A stretch of 64,000 bases of DNA from Effrenium voratum (GCA_963377175.1 CAUJNA010002846.1:7501-71500), one strand, 5' to 3'; positions 44,248 through 55,959 are shown, counted from the stretch's first letter. Notes: generated by a model from the sequence alone, not told the origin. A program made the numbers and translations.

Positions 44248-44899
44248 CTGCCGGGTTTGTCCGGGCCGAATGAGTTGGAACCCCAAAATCATCCCACCGA
44301 TTTGGTTGAAGGGAATCCCCGGTTCATTCGAGCACCCGGAAACTGGGTCGTTCCCTAGCGCACCAGCAAGTTTCAGAACCTTGTTTGATGTGGCGCCAGA
44401 AACAGCTCAACTTTTGGTAGATACAGGGCCAAAGAAAATAAGGCCAAACTAAGGCCGAACCACAACCACTCCCACATACAACTAAGAAGCGAACGCAAAA
44501 CCAGGGCTTGCCTTCCTCCCAAAAAACGGAAGCAAACCGTGGCTTCCCTTTAGGAAAGAAAGACTTCCTGGATGTCCATCGTGGGACCAACTGGGTCTTT
44601 CATAAAATTCGGGGTACAATCCCCTCCAGGTGACTCTGCGTTTTCTTTTTGGATCCCCTTCTCAGCATTCTACAACCTACCGGGATGCTGCAAAACTTAT
44701 GTTTCATGTTCAGTGTCTAGCCACTTCCGGAAGACACCAAAGAAGTGTCCTCGAAACAGGTTACCCCCACACACGATTTTCAACATGCTACCGCTATCCA
44801 AAAAGGAAACTCCCTCTTGGTAACCCCCCGCCCCCAACACACAAACACACACACACACAAACGACTTCCAAAACGCTACGCTATCCAAAAAGGAAACTT

Positions 44900-45010
44900 G
44901 GTATCCGGCTGTCTTTGACACGATCCTTTCGTTTACCGTGCTCACTGTTGTTGAGCCGTTTTCTGTTAAACTGGCAAGATCTCTCCCAGCGCAGGCGTTA
45001 GGCGTCACGC
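44900..45010 (-). CDS. Weak candidate exon (gene B region)
   Basis: The minus-strand frame reads NACAGRDLASLTENGSTTVS TVNERIVSKTAGYQ. It is protein-like and on the local coding strand, but neither splice site is clear. Confidence 0.25.
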
Positions 45011-45139
45011 GCGTGGCAATCTAATCTTGAGCTTGCGGTTTCGGGAGGTTGCGGGGCTTGCGAATTCTGGGGACACCCCCCTCAAATCACCGTCTTCAGG
45101 CCAGTGGTCGAGAGCCCTTTGGGCTTCAAACACTCACAC

Positions 45140-45235
45140 TCATGGTCGGCCACACCCCTCCCTCCCCCTCCCCCTCGCCCTCCCTCTCCCTCTCTCTCGC
45201 TCTACACTTGGGGGGCGGGGGGGGAGGGGGAGGTG
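45140..45235. repeat. Pyrimidine-rich then purine-rich low-complexity tract
   Basis: CCCTCCCCCTCGCCCTCCCT and CTCTCTCGCTCT are followed by GGGGGGCGGGGGGGGAGGGG, so the two halves can pair with each other. Confidence 0.8.
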
Positions 45236-45775
45236 ATTTTGCGAGCCTAAACACTATCCCTCATCTTGATTCAGAAGGTTTCCTTTTGGCTTCCCTTTAC
45301 AACCTCCCCAAAAGGGGAACATCACGGTCCAAATAAAAATAGGTTTGTGGAGAAGATCAAAATTAACCTTCATGATTGGACAATCATGTGACATGCGTAT
45401 ATCTATTTACACTCCCTCAGACTAACATGGAAGCTCCCAAAAGGCCTCTGCAACTGGAACCAAGTCCTCCCAAGCAGCTTCCACGTTATCCTGGGGGAGG
45501 GTAGCCGCATGTGTTCCCAACCAAAAACCGCGTGTGTGAGGATTCCCGCGCGAAGCGGGGGGAAGATACAGGTAGAAAGACTATTGATTGGGAAGAAAGA
45601 AAGCCATTCTATTTCCAAGGATTACCTTTCCATCTTGAAGTGAATAGTGGCTTTCATTCCCAATCACTTCTTTTCATATCTCTTCCTGGTCTTCCTTTGC
45701 CCGTCCTTCCTGTCTGAAACCCGTCCTTTTTCCCATGAAAACGCACCCCCCGGTTTTTCTTTCTTCTGGTCGCGA

Positions 45776-45838
45776 TGTCCGAGTTCGCGTCGCCTCCAGC
45801 TCCCTGGGCGGCACAAAGACCTCCAGGTCCGCGAGCTC
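45776..45838 (-). CDS. Candidate internal exon (gene B)
   Basis: Minus strand, after an AG with pyrimidines (GGGCGATTTCCAG^GAG). It reads ELADLEVFVPPRELEATRTR TS, with mostly G/C third positions. Incoming phase is 0. The donor is unclear; a GA site (GAACTCG^GACATC) would give phase 2 and match the 44160 exon. Confidence 0.4.
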
Positions 45839-46049
45839 CTGGAAATCGCCCGGGAAGCCGAGCGAGAAATGACACGAAGCCCAGAGACACCGAAGGGACG
45901 CCCGAAGGGAAAACGGGGGAAACCCGAAGGGGAAACCCGCAGGGAAACCGAGAAGATGAAATGAAGCGACGCCATTCCGTTCTTTGGGCTCGATCAATCT
46001 TCTATTTAGGGCCCCCAGTTTTGACCACGGGCCCACTTTTCCCAGGGAC

Positions 46050-46102
46050 ATATCATCTTTCCCACCAATGGTCATCTCATGTTTCCTGGACCGTTTGATC
46101 AA
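46050..46102. repeat. R-L arm-like sequence, solo
   Basis: CCACCAATGGTCATCTCATG and TTTCCTGGACCGTTTGATCA match the right arm of the element at 30590-30885. Confidence 0.6.
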
Positions 46103-46501
46103 CCCACAAAAATGGAGGGATTTGTGGGGGGCAGGATTTGTGGGCAGAATTGGAAACCAATTGACGAAAGGGGAAGTGCGCTTTGAATTAGGAGAACCAT
46201 GGGAAAACCACGCCCAAATTTCAGTTGAAGCGCGCTCTCTGAGTTGGGACTTCCACACCCAACTTTCAAACCAAAAACCGTGGGCGACTTTCTGAAGTAA
46301 GTGGGCGCTGTTTCGTTTTTCTCACGGGAACCAGGGCACGATCGATGTCGCGAAGTCGTGTCGGACGCGAGGCCTCACTGTTGGAGGTCTCGCCCAGGCA
46401 AATGCCGTCCTTTGCATTGCGATTTGCGTCGGCGGGAGGTTCACTCAGTCTCGGCAAGCCTTCGTTTAACATCCAACCCAATCCCAGACCCAAATGGCAG
46501 T

Positions 46502-46568
46502 GTCAAAAATAAGGTAACCCCAACATGACTTGCCCTGAGTTCCAATTCCTGGTGGTTCAATTTTGACT
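46502..46568. repeat. R-G interspersed repeat, copy 3 (short)
   Basis: GTCAAAAATAAGGTAACCCC at the left, CCTGGTGGTTCAATTTTGAC at the right. Confidence 0.65.
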
Positions 46569-47699
46569 ACCCAACTTACTGGGTGCTCTAGTAGGTCCGT
46601 CCACTCTGGAAAACACATCCATAGGAAGTTACACATGTCTGATCCATTTAGGAAGCTACATTTTACGAGAGAGGCAAGCAAAGCGACAAAGCACTGTCAG
46701 TTACATTTGTTCCCTGCAAAATAAGGATGGTTCCCTACAGAAAAAAAGTACGCTCAAACTCGCATCGTTGCAACGCTGCAAGAAGGGAACACGGACAAGT
46801 CCGTAGTTGACCATGGTTTTGACCTGGTCAGTTGCGGTATCTAGGAAATTAACTGCAGCACTGTCTGCAACGTGGAACTGGGCACGGTAACGTGAGGTTT
46901 TCCAAAATCCGACCGTCCACTTCCATATTTGGTGGGAGGGCAACACATGGTTGTTTACAAGCCAATATCCCATTTGATGCAACCCAGCGCTCGAAAATGA
47001 GTTCATGACATCCAGTTCAACCAGGGCATGGGTGCGTGCCGGTATGCTGCGTGCCCTTTGTGTGGGTTAGTTTCAGGGAAAGAGAGATCCTAGAAGCCCA
47101 AGACCCTAGATATGAAGGCCTTTGACCCCCAAAGACCTCAAAGAATAAGGTTGTGAGATGCTGGGAAAAGGACATCCGTTTGTGTCGGTGTCGATTTTTT
47201 TGGATGGGACCAAGAGGACTTTGGGGTGCGCATTCTGAAGGACGGAGGGTGCCGTTGAAGAGTACGGTGGGTTTCTTTCCCCTTGGTTTCCGTTTCAAAC
47301 CCAGGGTCGAAAAAGACACCCCATGTGGGTGTGTCACCCTTTGTTTGGAAAGTGTTAACGGGAAACCGAGAATCATCATATTGGGCGGGGGGGGGGGGGG
47401 TCCCTACAAATAGACACATGTCTGGGAATAGTTTGACTGACTGGGGATTTGATGGACATGAGGATGTATGTCCAATGTCCACCATTCTTTCCCGATGCGA
47501 GCAACATATATTTTGTTTTCTGCAGCGGCCCGCTGAAACATGAGAACAACACCACAGAACAACTGAGCGTCCGAAAGAAACACATGCCAAAGAACAGTGA
47601 AGCACAACCACAACTTACAGTTGCTGCCATCCCCTCGCCCCCCCCATCCCCCCACCCCCAACCCCAACCCCCCCACCCTCTACTCGCTTTCCGCTTTGA
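46569..47699. other. No supportable gene
   Basis: Probable intron. A G tract of 13 is at about 47388-47400 and a C-rich tract at 47637-47680. Confidence 0.35.
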
Positions 47700-47768
47700 A
47701 CGGGGCTGAGGTTTCCCGGCCACGAAGACTTCCACGCGGCCGATGGCCACGTGGCAGCACGAGTTGGC
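47700..47768 (-). CDS. Candidate internal exon (gene B)
   Basis: Minus strand, after an AG acceptor with T-rich tract (TTAGTTTTTCGAG^GCC). It reads ANSCCHVAIGRVEVFVAGKP, all with G/C-rich third positions. The donor was not resolved, so the lower limit is approximate. It is on the same strand and of the same base composition as the neighbouring candidate exons. Confidence 0.4.
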
Positions 47769-48611
47769 CTCGAAAAACTAACCGCGCCACGCGTGGGTTT
47801 TGGTCGACTGGGTCGACGCGAATCTGGGGTTGCTCCTTTTTCTTTGGCAGCGTTTTAGGGGTGCTTTTCACCGGACATGACGGGAAACCGCCAGTTTGGC
47901 GTCGGCTTGGTTACTGCAACAGCCCCTCTGCAACAAGCTCAGCTTTCTGTGGGTCTCCGGAAAATCCACCAAGTGCCATTCCCAACAAGCGAAACCTATC
48001 CCAAAAAGCCACAAAGTAGGGCCCAAGAAACCACACCGTCTCCCCCGGCTTTGGTTTCCTTCCGGTTCGGATCCGAGTCCGGACCAACCGGGTCTCCGGG
48101 CGGATTCCACGCGGAGATTGCCCGTGGGAGGTGCCCAGGCGAGGACCTGAGAGCTGAACTCTTTAGCTGACCGCTTGGACGCTTGGGGCTCTTAAGGCAA
48201 AAGGGTTCCAACTTTGGTATCCACGTTTTCCTCCAACTGGGGGGAAAAGTCGAAAAATCCTCTCATTTCTTTTGTGGGTGGTTTTGTTTCTGATCCCATG
48301 TGGCTGGTCTTTTTCTATTGGTGCCCTTCTTGCTGGTTTGATACGCCCGTCCGATTCATTCTCAAGACCGGAAGGTCAGTCCCTACTCCGCACCAACAAG
48401 CCTTCTTTAGGGCTGGAATGAAAGGGAAACCGCCCAATTGGAGGGTTGTATCATTTGAGAAACAGCTTCGCTCTTAAATCACAAGCCGCTTGCCCTTTAG
48501 AGAAGTCCCATCTATAACCTTACCTTAGTCCAAGTCCCATATGGCCCTTTGGGGTGCCTTTGTTGAGTCGTTTCCTTTCACGGAAGTATTGGCTGGCCAA
48601 CAAACTAGGGT
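47769..48611. other. No firm gene; one G+C-rich patch
   Basis: At 48040-48165 both strands are open with G/C-rich third positions. The plus frame ends GGFHAEIARGRCPGEDLRAE LFS and a stop. The minus frame follows an AG at about 48141. I could not choose between them. Confidence 0.25.
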
Positions 48612-49565
48612 TCATACCAATAGAGCCGGCAAAGCCAGTTGGCGGAAGTTCCAACAATATAAACTATAGTTCTGATTCTCTTTCTTTTCTTGAATCATTT
48701 TCTCTTCTTGTTCTTTTTCACTGTTCCTTTTTTTGGCTCCGTCATTCTTTCCTTCTTTCTTTCTGTTGCTTCTTTTTGCTCTGTTCTCTTCTCTACCTAT
48801 GTATCTACCTGTCTGTCTGTCTATGTATATATGCATCTATCTCTGTCTCTCGCTATCTATCTATCCCTACGTTTCTTGATGCTGCTCTATCTATCTATTC
48901 TGTCTATCTATCTATATATCTATCGATCTATCTCTCTATCTATCTGTCTATGTTTACTTGTCCATCTACCAATCTCTATCTATCTATCTATCTATCTAAT
49001 CTATTCATCTAACCTATCTATCGAATCTATCTACCTATCTGCCTATCTGCCTGTTTTTACATGTCTAGCCACCTATCTTCTGTTTTTCTTTATCTTTCTC
49101 TATCTACTTATCTATCTCTCCATCTCTCTATCTCTTTAACTATCTATCTATCTATCTATCCCTTCGTCTATATCCCTTCATCTATCTACCAATCTATCTA
49201 TCTACCTATATCATCTACGTCTCCATGTATCTATGTTTCTTTTCATCCATCTATCTACCTGTCTATCTGTTCATCTATCTATCTCTTTTTATCTATCAAT
49301 CTGTCTATCTGTCTGTCTTTTTTTCTTGTAATTTTTTGTCTTGTTGTTCTTTCCTTGCTTTCTTTCTTTCTCGCTCTTTGTCTATCTCTCCATCTATCTG
49401 TCGATCTATCTATCCATGTGAACCGGACCTTGCGAACATGCTGCGACCTTTTGAAAGTGCCGCGCCTGCCACGGAATCTACGCTCGACCTTGCGAAAGTG
49501 CTGCGCCTGCCATGCGATTCAAACCTTCAAACCTTGCGAAACCTTCGTGCTGCCGTGCCAATGGG
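48612..49565 (+). repeat. Composite repeat, copy 2 (inverted relative to copy 1)
   Basis: It starts with a marker (CCAATAGAGCCGGCAAAGCC, then AGTTGGCGGAAGTTCC). A long TCTT/CTTT tract passes into TCTA/CTAT repeats (to about 49420). Then come imperfect minisatellite units containing ACCTTGCGAAAGTGCTGCGC and CTGCCACGGAATCTACG. The parts and their order match the minus-strand copy at 28410-29290, but the microsatellite units differ in proportion. Frames through it (Ser/Leu/Tyr/Ile-rich) are not genes. Confidence 0.8.
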
Positions 49566-50243
49566 CCCGCGCTCCGAACGCGTTCCGAGACTGGTCCGGA
49601 CGTGGTCCGACCAGGCGTCACGAACAGGCTAGCTTGCAGCTTTCCAGAGACGCAAGCTTACGCGTAGGGCCACGCCTTTTGCACATTTCTATTCTCGCAC
49701 TACACGCGCGCGCATGTTTTCTTGCGGGCTTATTCCTTCTCTTGTCATCTGTCTCAGAGGGCTAGCTTTCAGTTAGTTGCCGCAACACAGAAGTCACTCC
49801 CAATTAAACTTCCTTTGGCCTGTTGACCTCACCGGAAGCTTGTACAATTCACCCAACTGGGAGTGGCTCAAAACAAGGCTCGGCTGCTCCTGGCCTTCCT
49901 AATCGCGGGTGAGTCAAATAGCTTCACATAAACACGTGGGCCGGCAAAACAACAAGGCTTTCGGCCCGTGTGACAGACCTCACCGTAAAAGAACAAGGGA
50001 CCCTCCACCCCCTAACCCCCAAAAACTCCAAAGGCTCCGGGTTTGTATAAGCCTGAAGGGCAAAAGAGGCTTTGAAGCTTCGGGTGTGTTGGGGTTGAAG
50101 AGTCAACCTAGCATGAGGCAACCTAAGGTAACATACCAATGAGACACGTTTGGCGAAGGCTTCAAACCGTGCCCATTGTTATTTACTGCGGAAGGACATG
50201 TTTAAACTTCCAAAAGCCCTTTCCAATGGATGGTTTGAATCCA
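49566..50243. other. No supportable gene
   Basis: Nothing recognisable on either strand. Confidence 0.35.
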
Positions 50244-50379
50244 TACTGTGGATGGACGAAATCCTGCACCACCTACAAAAAGCTGGACTAATTCGATTCC
50301 CCTGCGCGTACCAACAAATGTTATGGTTTCAGCCGTGGTTTCAAATTGGTGCGAACGGATTTCGCAACCATCCACAGTA
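50244..50379. repeat. R-A inverted-repeat element
   Basis: TACTGTGGATGGACGAAATC at the left and TTTCGCAACCATCCACAGTA at the right. The ends are 12-bp perfect inverted repeats (TACTGTGGATGG), and further pairing runs inward. Confidence 0.85.
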
Positions 50380-50760
50380 GGTTTTCTTCCAACCGTCTCT
50401 TTTTGTTTTGGCCTTTGCAACGAGTAAAACATGTTTAAACCCATAGCCACTTTCGAATGGGACCATCTAATTGCACTGGCTTGCCAATCGGCCATAGGGA
50501 AAAAGTGGGGTGATTTGTTGGCGGATTTTGTGGAAAACAGGGTTGGTTGGTTGAAGGGAAGGGAAGGACGCCCACCCTCGCTTCCTGGAACAAGTCTCAA
50601 CGTTTGGTCTCCCACTACGATGGTTCAATCCCGAAAACTAAGCCTAGGAACTCGTCGGGGAGTGAGTCGACCTCACGGATTTCGCCGAACCCCTGGCTGA
50701 ATTCTTGACAGGTGACCCTTTGTCCCTTTAATGGGGAGTCAGACCACTTTTGGAGGGAAC

Positions 50761-50880
50761 ACTGCGGATGGACAAATTTCGGCACCACTTTAAAACCACG
50801 GTTTGTCGGCAATTGCTGGTAAATCATCATTGCAGGGATACTTAGAAGGTGCAAAATGGATCTCGCTCATCGAAAGCAGC
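50761..50880. repeat. R-A element, decayed copy
   Basis: ACTGCGGATGGACAAATTTC at the left, AAATCATCATTGCAGGGATA inside. The right end is lost. Confidence 0.55.
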
Positions 50881-50925
50881 AATTGTGTGGTATATACCAG
50901 GGTTAGTTTGTACACCCCGGATTAA

Positions 50926-51059
50926 TACTGTGGATGGACAACATTTTGCACCACCCAAGAAACAATGGACAACCACTGTTTGTTGGTATTTACAGGGGGA
51001 ATCATCATTTTCAGGGTTTCTTAGGTGGTGCGAAATGGATTTCGCAACCATCCACAGTA
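50926..51059. repeat. R-A inverted-repeat element
   Basis: TACTGTGGATGGACAACATT at the left, TTTCGCAACCATCCACAGTA at the right, with GCACCACCCAAGAAACAATG shared with the copy at 54903. Confidence 0.85.
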
Positions 51060-51134
51060 CTCTCCATTGGAGGACCTGCCATTGGAGGCAAGGGATTTGG
51101 ATTGGTTTTGGACCTGAAAGGGTCTGAAGATTTT

Positions 51135-51219
51135 TAGGAAACGAAAAAGCCGGGCGCCGTGGAAAACCGATCCGTGATCTTGGGCTCCCGCTGGCAGGGT
51201 GGATCCAAAGCGATGGCCT
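51135..51219 (-). CDS. Weak candidate exon
   Basis: A G+C-rich stretch open in more than one frame. On the minus strand one frame reads REAIALDPPCQREPKITDRF STAP, after an AG (GGGATCGATTCGCAG). The plus strand is also open, so the frame and strand are undecided. Confidence 0.25.
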
Positions 51220-51317
51220 CCCTGACTCTCAGGCTGCACCACCTGCGAATCGATCCCAACTCACCAAACAAAATGACAACCAACGGGTCTTTAAGGATTC
51301 CAGGGTCAGCTATTGAC

Positions 51318-51319
51318 AG

Positions 51320-51355
<36 letters not shown>

Positions 51356-51516
51356 CCAACATCACCATCACCAACATCACCATCACCATCATCACCATCA
51401 CCATCACCATGACTATCACCATCATCGCCATCATCATGATCATAATCATCATCATCATCATCACCATCATCACCATCACCAACATCATCATCACCATCAC
51501 CAACATCACCATCACG
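51318..51516. repeat. (CAT/CAC)n trinucleotide block, first copy
   Basis: Imperfect CAT, CAC and AAC triplets. Bases about 51389-51516 are nearly identical to about 53432-53560. A 190-codon frame with polyhistidine crosses it and runs into the satellite, and I do not consider it a gene. Confidence 0.9.
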
Positions 51517-51614
51517 AGGCTTGGCGCTGCGCGCGGAAAACGTGCGAACCCCGCAGAGCGGGAAAAAAACCCAAATGTGCGGAAAAACAAAGCACAGTCT
51601 CTGCGGAAAAAACC

Positions 51615-52690
51615 CTCCTGAAAGGGGGCCGTGATGAAGGTTGTCTTGGGGATCCGCTTTTCGAGCTGGAATCCGGCATCCAGCTCGAAAAGCGGATCCC
51701 CAGCCAATCCCTCCTGAAAAGGGGGCCGTGATGAAGGTTGTCTTGGGGATCCGCTTTTCGAGCTGGAATCCGGCATTCCAGCTCGAAAAGCGGATCCCCA
51801 GCCAATCCCTCCTGAAAAGAATCCGCATTCCAGCTGAGAAAGGGGGGCCGTGATGAAGGTTGTCTTGGGGATCCGCTTTTCGAGCTGGAATCCGGCATTC
51901 CAGCTCGAAAAGCGGATCCCCAGCCAATCCCTCCTGAAAGGGGGCCGTGATGAAGGTTGTCTTGGGGATCCGCTTTTCGAGCTGGAAACCAGCTCGAAAA
52001 GCGGATCCCAGCCAATCCCTCGAAAGGGGGCCGTGATGAAGGTTGTCTTGGGGATCCGCTTTTCGAGCTGGAATCCGGCATTCAGCTCGAAAAGCGGATC
52101 CCCGGCCAATCCGGGCTAAGGTTGTCTTGGGGATCCGCTTTTCGAGCTGGAATCCGGCATTCCAGCTCGAAAAGCGGATCCCCAGCCAATCCCTCCTGAA
52201 AAGGGGGCCGTGATGAAGGTTGTCTTGGGGATCCGCTTTTCGAGCTGGAATCCGGCATTCCAGCTCGAAAAGCGGATCCCCAGCCAAGGGGGCCGTGATG
52301 AAGGTTGTCTTGGGGATCCGCTTTTCGAGCTGGAAATCCCATCACGGCCCCCAGCTCAGGGCGGATCCCCAAGACAACCTTCATCACGGCCCTTTCAGGA
52401 GGATTGGATCCGCTGCTGGAATGGGTCCAGCTCGAAAAGCGGATCCCCGGCCAATCCCTCCTGAAAGGGGGCCGTGATGAAGGTTGTCTTGAGGATCCGC
52501 TTTTCGAGCTGGAATCCGGCACTCCAGCTCGAAAAGCGGATCCACGGCCAATCCCTCCTGAAAGGGGGCCGTGATGAAGGTTGTCTTGGGGATCCGCTTT
52601 TCAAGCTGGAATCCGGCATTCCAGCTCGAAAAGCGGATCCCGGCCAATCCCTCCTGAAAGGGGGCCGTGATGAAGGCTGTCTTGAAGCTC
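51615..52690. repeat. Satellite of about 85-120 bp units, each with a large palindrome
   Basis: About 11-12 units, each with GGGGGCCGTGATGAAGGTTG, then TCTTGGGGATCCGCTTTTCG and AGCTGGAATCCGGCATTCCA, followed by the inverse GCTCGAAAAGCGGATCCCCA and CCAATCCCTCCTGAAA. Each unit therefore holds a self-complementary arm pair of about 20 bp around a short loop. One segment (about 52336-52400) carries unit sequence in the opposite orientation. Frames of up to 325 codons across it are repeat translations. Confidence 0.9.
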
Positions 52691-53214
52691 CTTTCTAAGG
52701 CTCCTTTCTAAGGCTCCTTTCCAAGGCTCCTTTCCAAGGCTCCTTTCTAAGGCTCCTTTCTAATTTAAGGCTTTTTTCTAAGGCTCCTTTCTGAGGCTCC
52801 TTTCTAAGGCTCCTTTCTAAGGCTCCTTTCTGAGGCTCCTTTGTAAGGCTCCTTTCCAAGGCTCCTTTCCAAGGCTCCTTTCTAAGGCTCCTTTCTAAGG
52901 CTCATTTCTTTGGCTCCTTTCCAAGGCTCCTTTCTAAGGCTCCTTTCTAAGGCTCCTTTCTGAGGCTCCTTTCTAAGGCTCCTTTCCAAAGCTCCTTTCC
53001 AAGGCTTTTTTTTCTAAGGCTCCTTTCTAAGGCTCATTTCTTTGGCTCCTTTCTAAGGCTCCTTTCTAAGGCTCCTTTCTAAGGCTCATTTCTTTGGCTC
53101 CTTTCTAAGGCTCCTTTCTAAGGCTCCTTTCTAAGGCTCCTTTCTAAGGCTCCTTTCTAAGGCTCCTTTCTAATCTAAGGCTCCTTTCTAAGGCTCCTTT
53201 CTAAGGGCCTTAGA
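52684..53214. repeat. 13-bp tandem array (GGCTCCTTTCTAA)n
   Basis: About 40 units with single-base variants (CCAA, TGAA, TTTT). It follows directly on the palindromic satellite. Confidence 0.95.
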
Positions 53215-53272
53215 AAGGAGCCAAAGAAAGGAGCCCTAGAAAGGAGCCTTAGAAAGGAGCCTTAGAAAGGAA
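53205..53272. repeat. Inverted end of the 13-bp array
   Basis: CCTTAGAAAGGAGCC units run in the opposite sense to the array, forming a large inverted repeat with its last units. Confidence 0.9.
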
Positions 53273-53299
53273 GGAGCTTCCTACCCCTACACTTTCCGC

Positions 53300-53360
53300 G
53301 TGTAGTGGCTTCACTTCCGTAAGCAGTGACAGTTTCACTTCCGTAAGCAGTGACACCTTT
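53300..53360. repeat. Short tandem duplication
   Basis: TTCACTTCCGTAAGCAGTGA occurs twice, 26 bp apart (about 53308 and 53334), with related TTCCGCxxAGxGTGA words on both sides. Confidence 0.75.
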
Positions 53361-53402
53361 TCCGCTCAGAGTGATCATGATTCCGCAAGATGTGACAAGT
53401 CT

Positions 53403-53706
53403 TTCACCATCACCATCATTACCATCACCATCATCACCATCACCATCACCATGACTATCACCATCATCGCCATCATCATGATCATAATCATCATCATCAT
53501 CATCATCACCATCATCACCATCACCAACATCATCATCACCATCACCAACATCACCATCACCATCATTACCATCACCATCATCATCATCAGCAGCATCACC
53601 AGCATCACCATCACCATCATCACCATCACCATCACTATGAACACCATCACCATTGCCGTCACCATCATCTGACCATCATAACCATCATCATCACCATCAC
53701 CATCAC
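53403..53706. repeat. (CAT/CAC)n trinucleotide block, second copy
   Basis: It has the same irregular succession as the first block, including ATGACTATCACCATCATCGC and CATGATCATAATCATC. The two blocks are therefore duplicates of one sequence, not independent expansions. Confidence 0.9.
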
Positions 53707-54902
53707 CAAAGGGCAAAGATGCACGATGTTTCCAAGCAAATACAGCCACCACCAAAAGGGCAACTTAAAACTAAGTGGGGGTTTCCTCGTTCCATACTTG
53801 CACGCTCCTGTCTCCAAAGGTTTTCAGCTTGCAGGCCTGAACTCAGCAAAACAAAACAGGACCCTATTCTTTCCGCCACGCTCTCACGTCCCAACCCAGC
53901 AGTGGAAAAATCAAAATTTAAGAAATACACATCCCCCTTTGGCTTTGGCTATTTAGCACCCAGACTTCAAGGAAGAAAAAAGGACCACGCACTTCTTGGC
54001 TCGCTTGAACTTGAATGGAACCCCATCCATCAATGGGGTCGAGGACACTTTTCTTGCAGGGAAGAGTTGCCAAAAAGGCACTGGAATGCTGCGCCGGGTC
54101 TGGGAAGACTGAAACGTGGGGAAGGGGAACCAACTCCAGTTTCTGACTTTATTCTTATTATCCCGTCGGACAAGACACCTATCGGCAATTCGCCTTGCGT
54201 AAGAATGGGGTTTGGGATCTTCCACAGATGCTGAGCATCCATTTTCCTTCAAAAGCTCAAGGGGTGATCCAAGCTTTCCAACAGCCCAATCGGCAGCTTA
54301 GTGTGTCCAAGAATGGGACCCGACAAATGTTTGTCCTTGGGCTTTTAAAAATGGAGGGTTGGCTAATAGGCAAACAACTAAGGGCACCTATGTCTCTTCC
54401 TGAGTGGGGCAAAAAAAGTCTGAGCTGTCTACTTACCACTAGAATACCACTAAAATAGTTTAACCCAAGAACTCAATTGTTCAGTGACCCTGGAAAAAAA
54501 GGGAACCCTTTTTGGGGAAGACCACTTTTAGAGGGGTGCCACTGAACAACTGAGAGAAGTGACTGAAGGAACTCAGGGCGTGAGTTATAGGAAACCCAAG
54601 TCTTGCGAATAACCTCCGAACAATGAAATTCCCTCTGATTTGGGTGGAAACCGCTTGGCTCGAGCCGGGCTTTCAAGTTGGCTTCATCTTGACCTGTGCA
54701 CTTCGGACATGGATCTGTCCTTTCAAAACCACTCCAAAAGGGTACCAACCCAACACACGAGCCCAAATCCAAATGAGCCACCCAAATCAAACGGTGCCTT
54801 TGCTTCAGGGCCCAGAAAACACGCATTTCCGCCAGCGTTACAGGATCTCCTTGCATGATTTCATGTATCCTGCAAGGAACCCAAATTTCCCACCGCTGTT
54901 CG
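53707..54902. other. No firm gene
   Basis: A minus-strand frame near 54120-54225 reads LPIGVLSDGIIRIKSETGVG SPSP, but it lacks clear splice sites. Nothing else stands out. Confidence 0.3.
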
Positions 54903-55036
54903 TGTGGATGGACAAAATCCTGCACCACCCAAGAAACAATGGGGAACCATTGCTGGTATTTACTTTGGGGAATCGAATCATTCCCAGGGCTTCTGAACGG
55001 TGGTGCGAGTTCTGGATTTCGCAACCATCCACAGTA
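54903..55036. repeat. R-A inverted-repeat element
   Basis: TGTGGATGGACAAAATCCTG at the left, TTTCGCAACCATCCACAGTA at the right. The first few bases of the left end are changed. Confidence 0.8.
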
Positions 55037-55110
55037 TCTCCCTCCTCGGGCGCCCATTTTTAGCGGAGCGCCGATGTGAAGGCCGCAGATCCACCGCGGC
55101 CTTGAAACCC

Positions 55111-55194
55111 ACATGGGAGTGGCTCAAAACTTAAGAGCTAGGGATACTCAGGTTCTAGTCTTTGTCGATTTACCAAGGTGCAACTGTGGGTACA
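55111..55194. repeat. R-J interspersed repeat, copy 1
   Basis: ACATGGGAGTGGCTCAAAAC, AGGTTCTAGTCTTTG and ACCAAGGTGCAACTGTGGGT match the sequence at 62154-62236. Confidence 0.65.
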
Positions 55195-55959
55195 TGGTTT
55201 TGAGCACACATCCACTTGTCATGGGGAAAAAAAGGGCAGGAGTCGTTGTGTTGGTAGGTCGAGCAGATCTTGCCACTTGCCACTGAAGTTCAGACAGAAC
55301 GGCATCGTGGAAAAGTATGATGCCCGATTGGACTACGCACAACCGCTGCGCCGAGCACAAAAGCAGCCCTCAGCTGCAAAACTGACTCGGCACTCACTGG
55401 AGCAGCCAGCAATGTATGGCATATGCACACTGAGGTGCAATGCAGGACATGTGAACCATGCTGAAACAAACAAGACTCACTTCCTGAGTTCATTGGCCAA
55501 AGAGTTCATTGGCCAAGGTCTCACAGCGCGCCGCGTTTGAGATGTATCTTGCCAGGGTCGGGTCAATCCGTGGCTTACTGCTCTAACTTGGCTCGACAGG
55601 GAATGAGACATGGAACCCCGAGAAAAACCCAATCCCTTAAGATTTCCTTAAGGGAATCCCAGGGGTCATTCCCAACACTCTGGGTCATTCCCTATCGCGC
55701 CAGCCAGTTAAGCCACCAAACTGCTTCAACATGGTGTTTGCCCTCTTTTTGAGGAGCAAAACGCAACCAAGCCTGCATCCCTTGTTTCCTTGAAAAGGAC
55801 GGTGGTGGTTCTTGTTTCTCCCATTTGCATTTGAGTGTGTATTTTTTTTTGGGGGGACCCCCCAAAATCGTGGCTTTCCTTTTGGTTGCCCTTTCAAGCC
55901 ACCAAAACAGAGATACCAACTCAAAAAAAGACACGCCCGCACGTTTTTTTGCCGTCCGC

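Noticed and set aside
48554..49765. Long Ser/Leu/Tyr/Ile-rich plus-strand frames that look like membrane proteins
   Set aside because: They are translations of CTTT and TCTA repeats. All frames are open because the repeats lack stops.
51159..52287. Polyhistidine frame and a 325-codon minus-strand frame
   Set aside because: They follow the CAT block and the satellite exactly and repeat with its unit, so they reflect repeats, not a gene.
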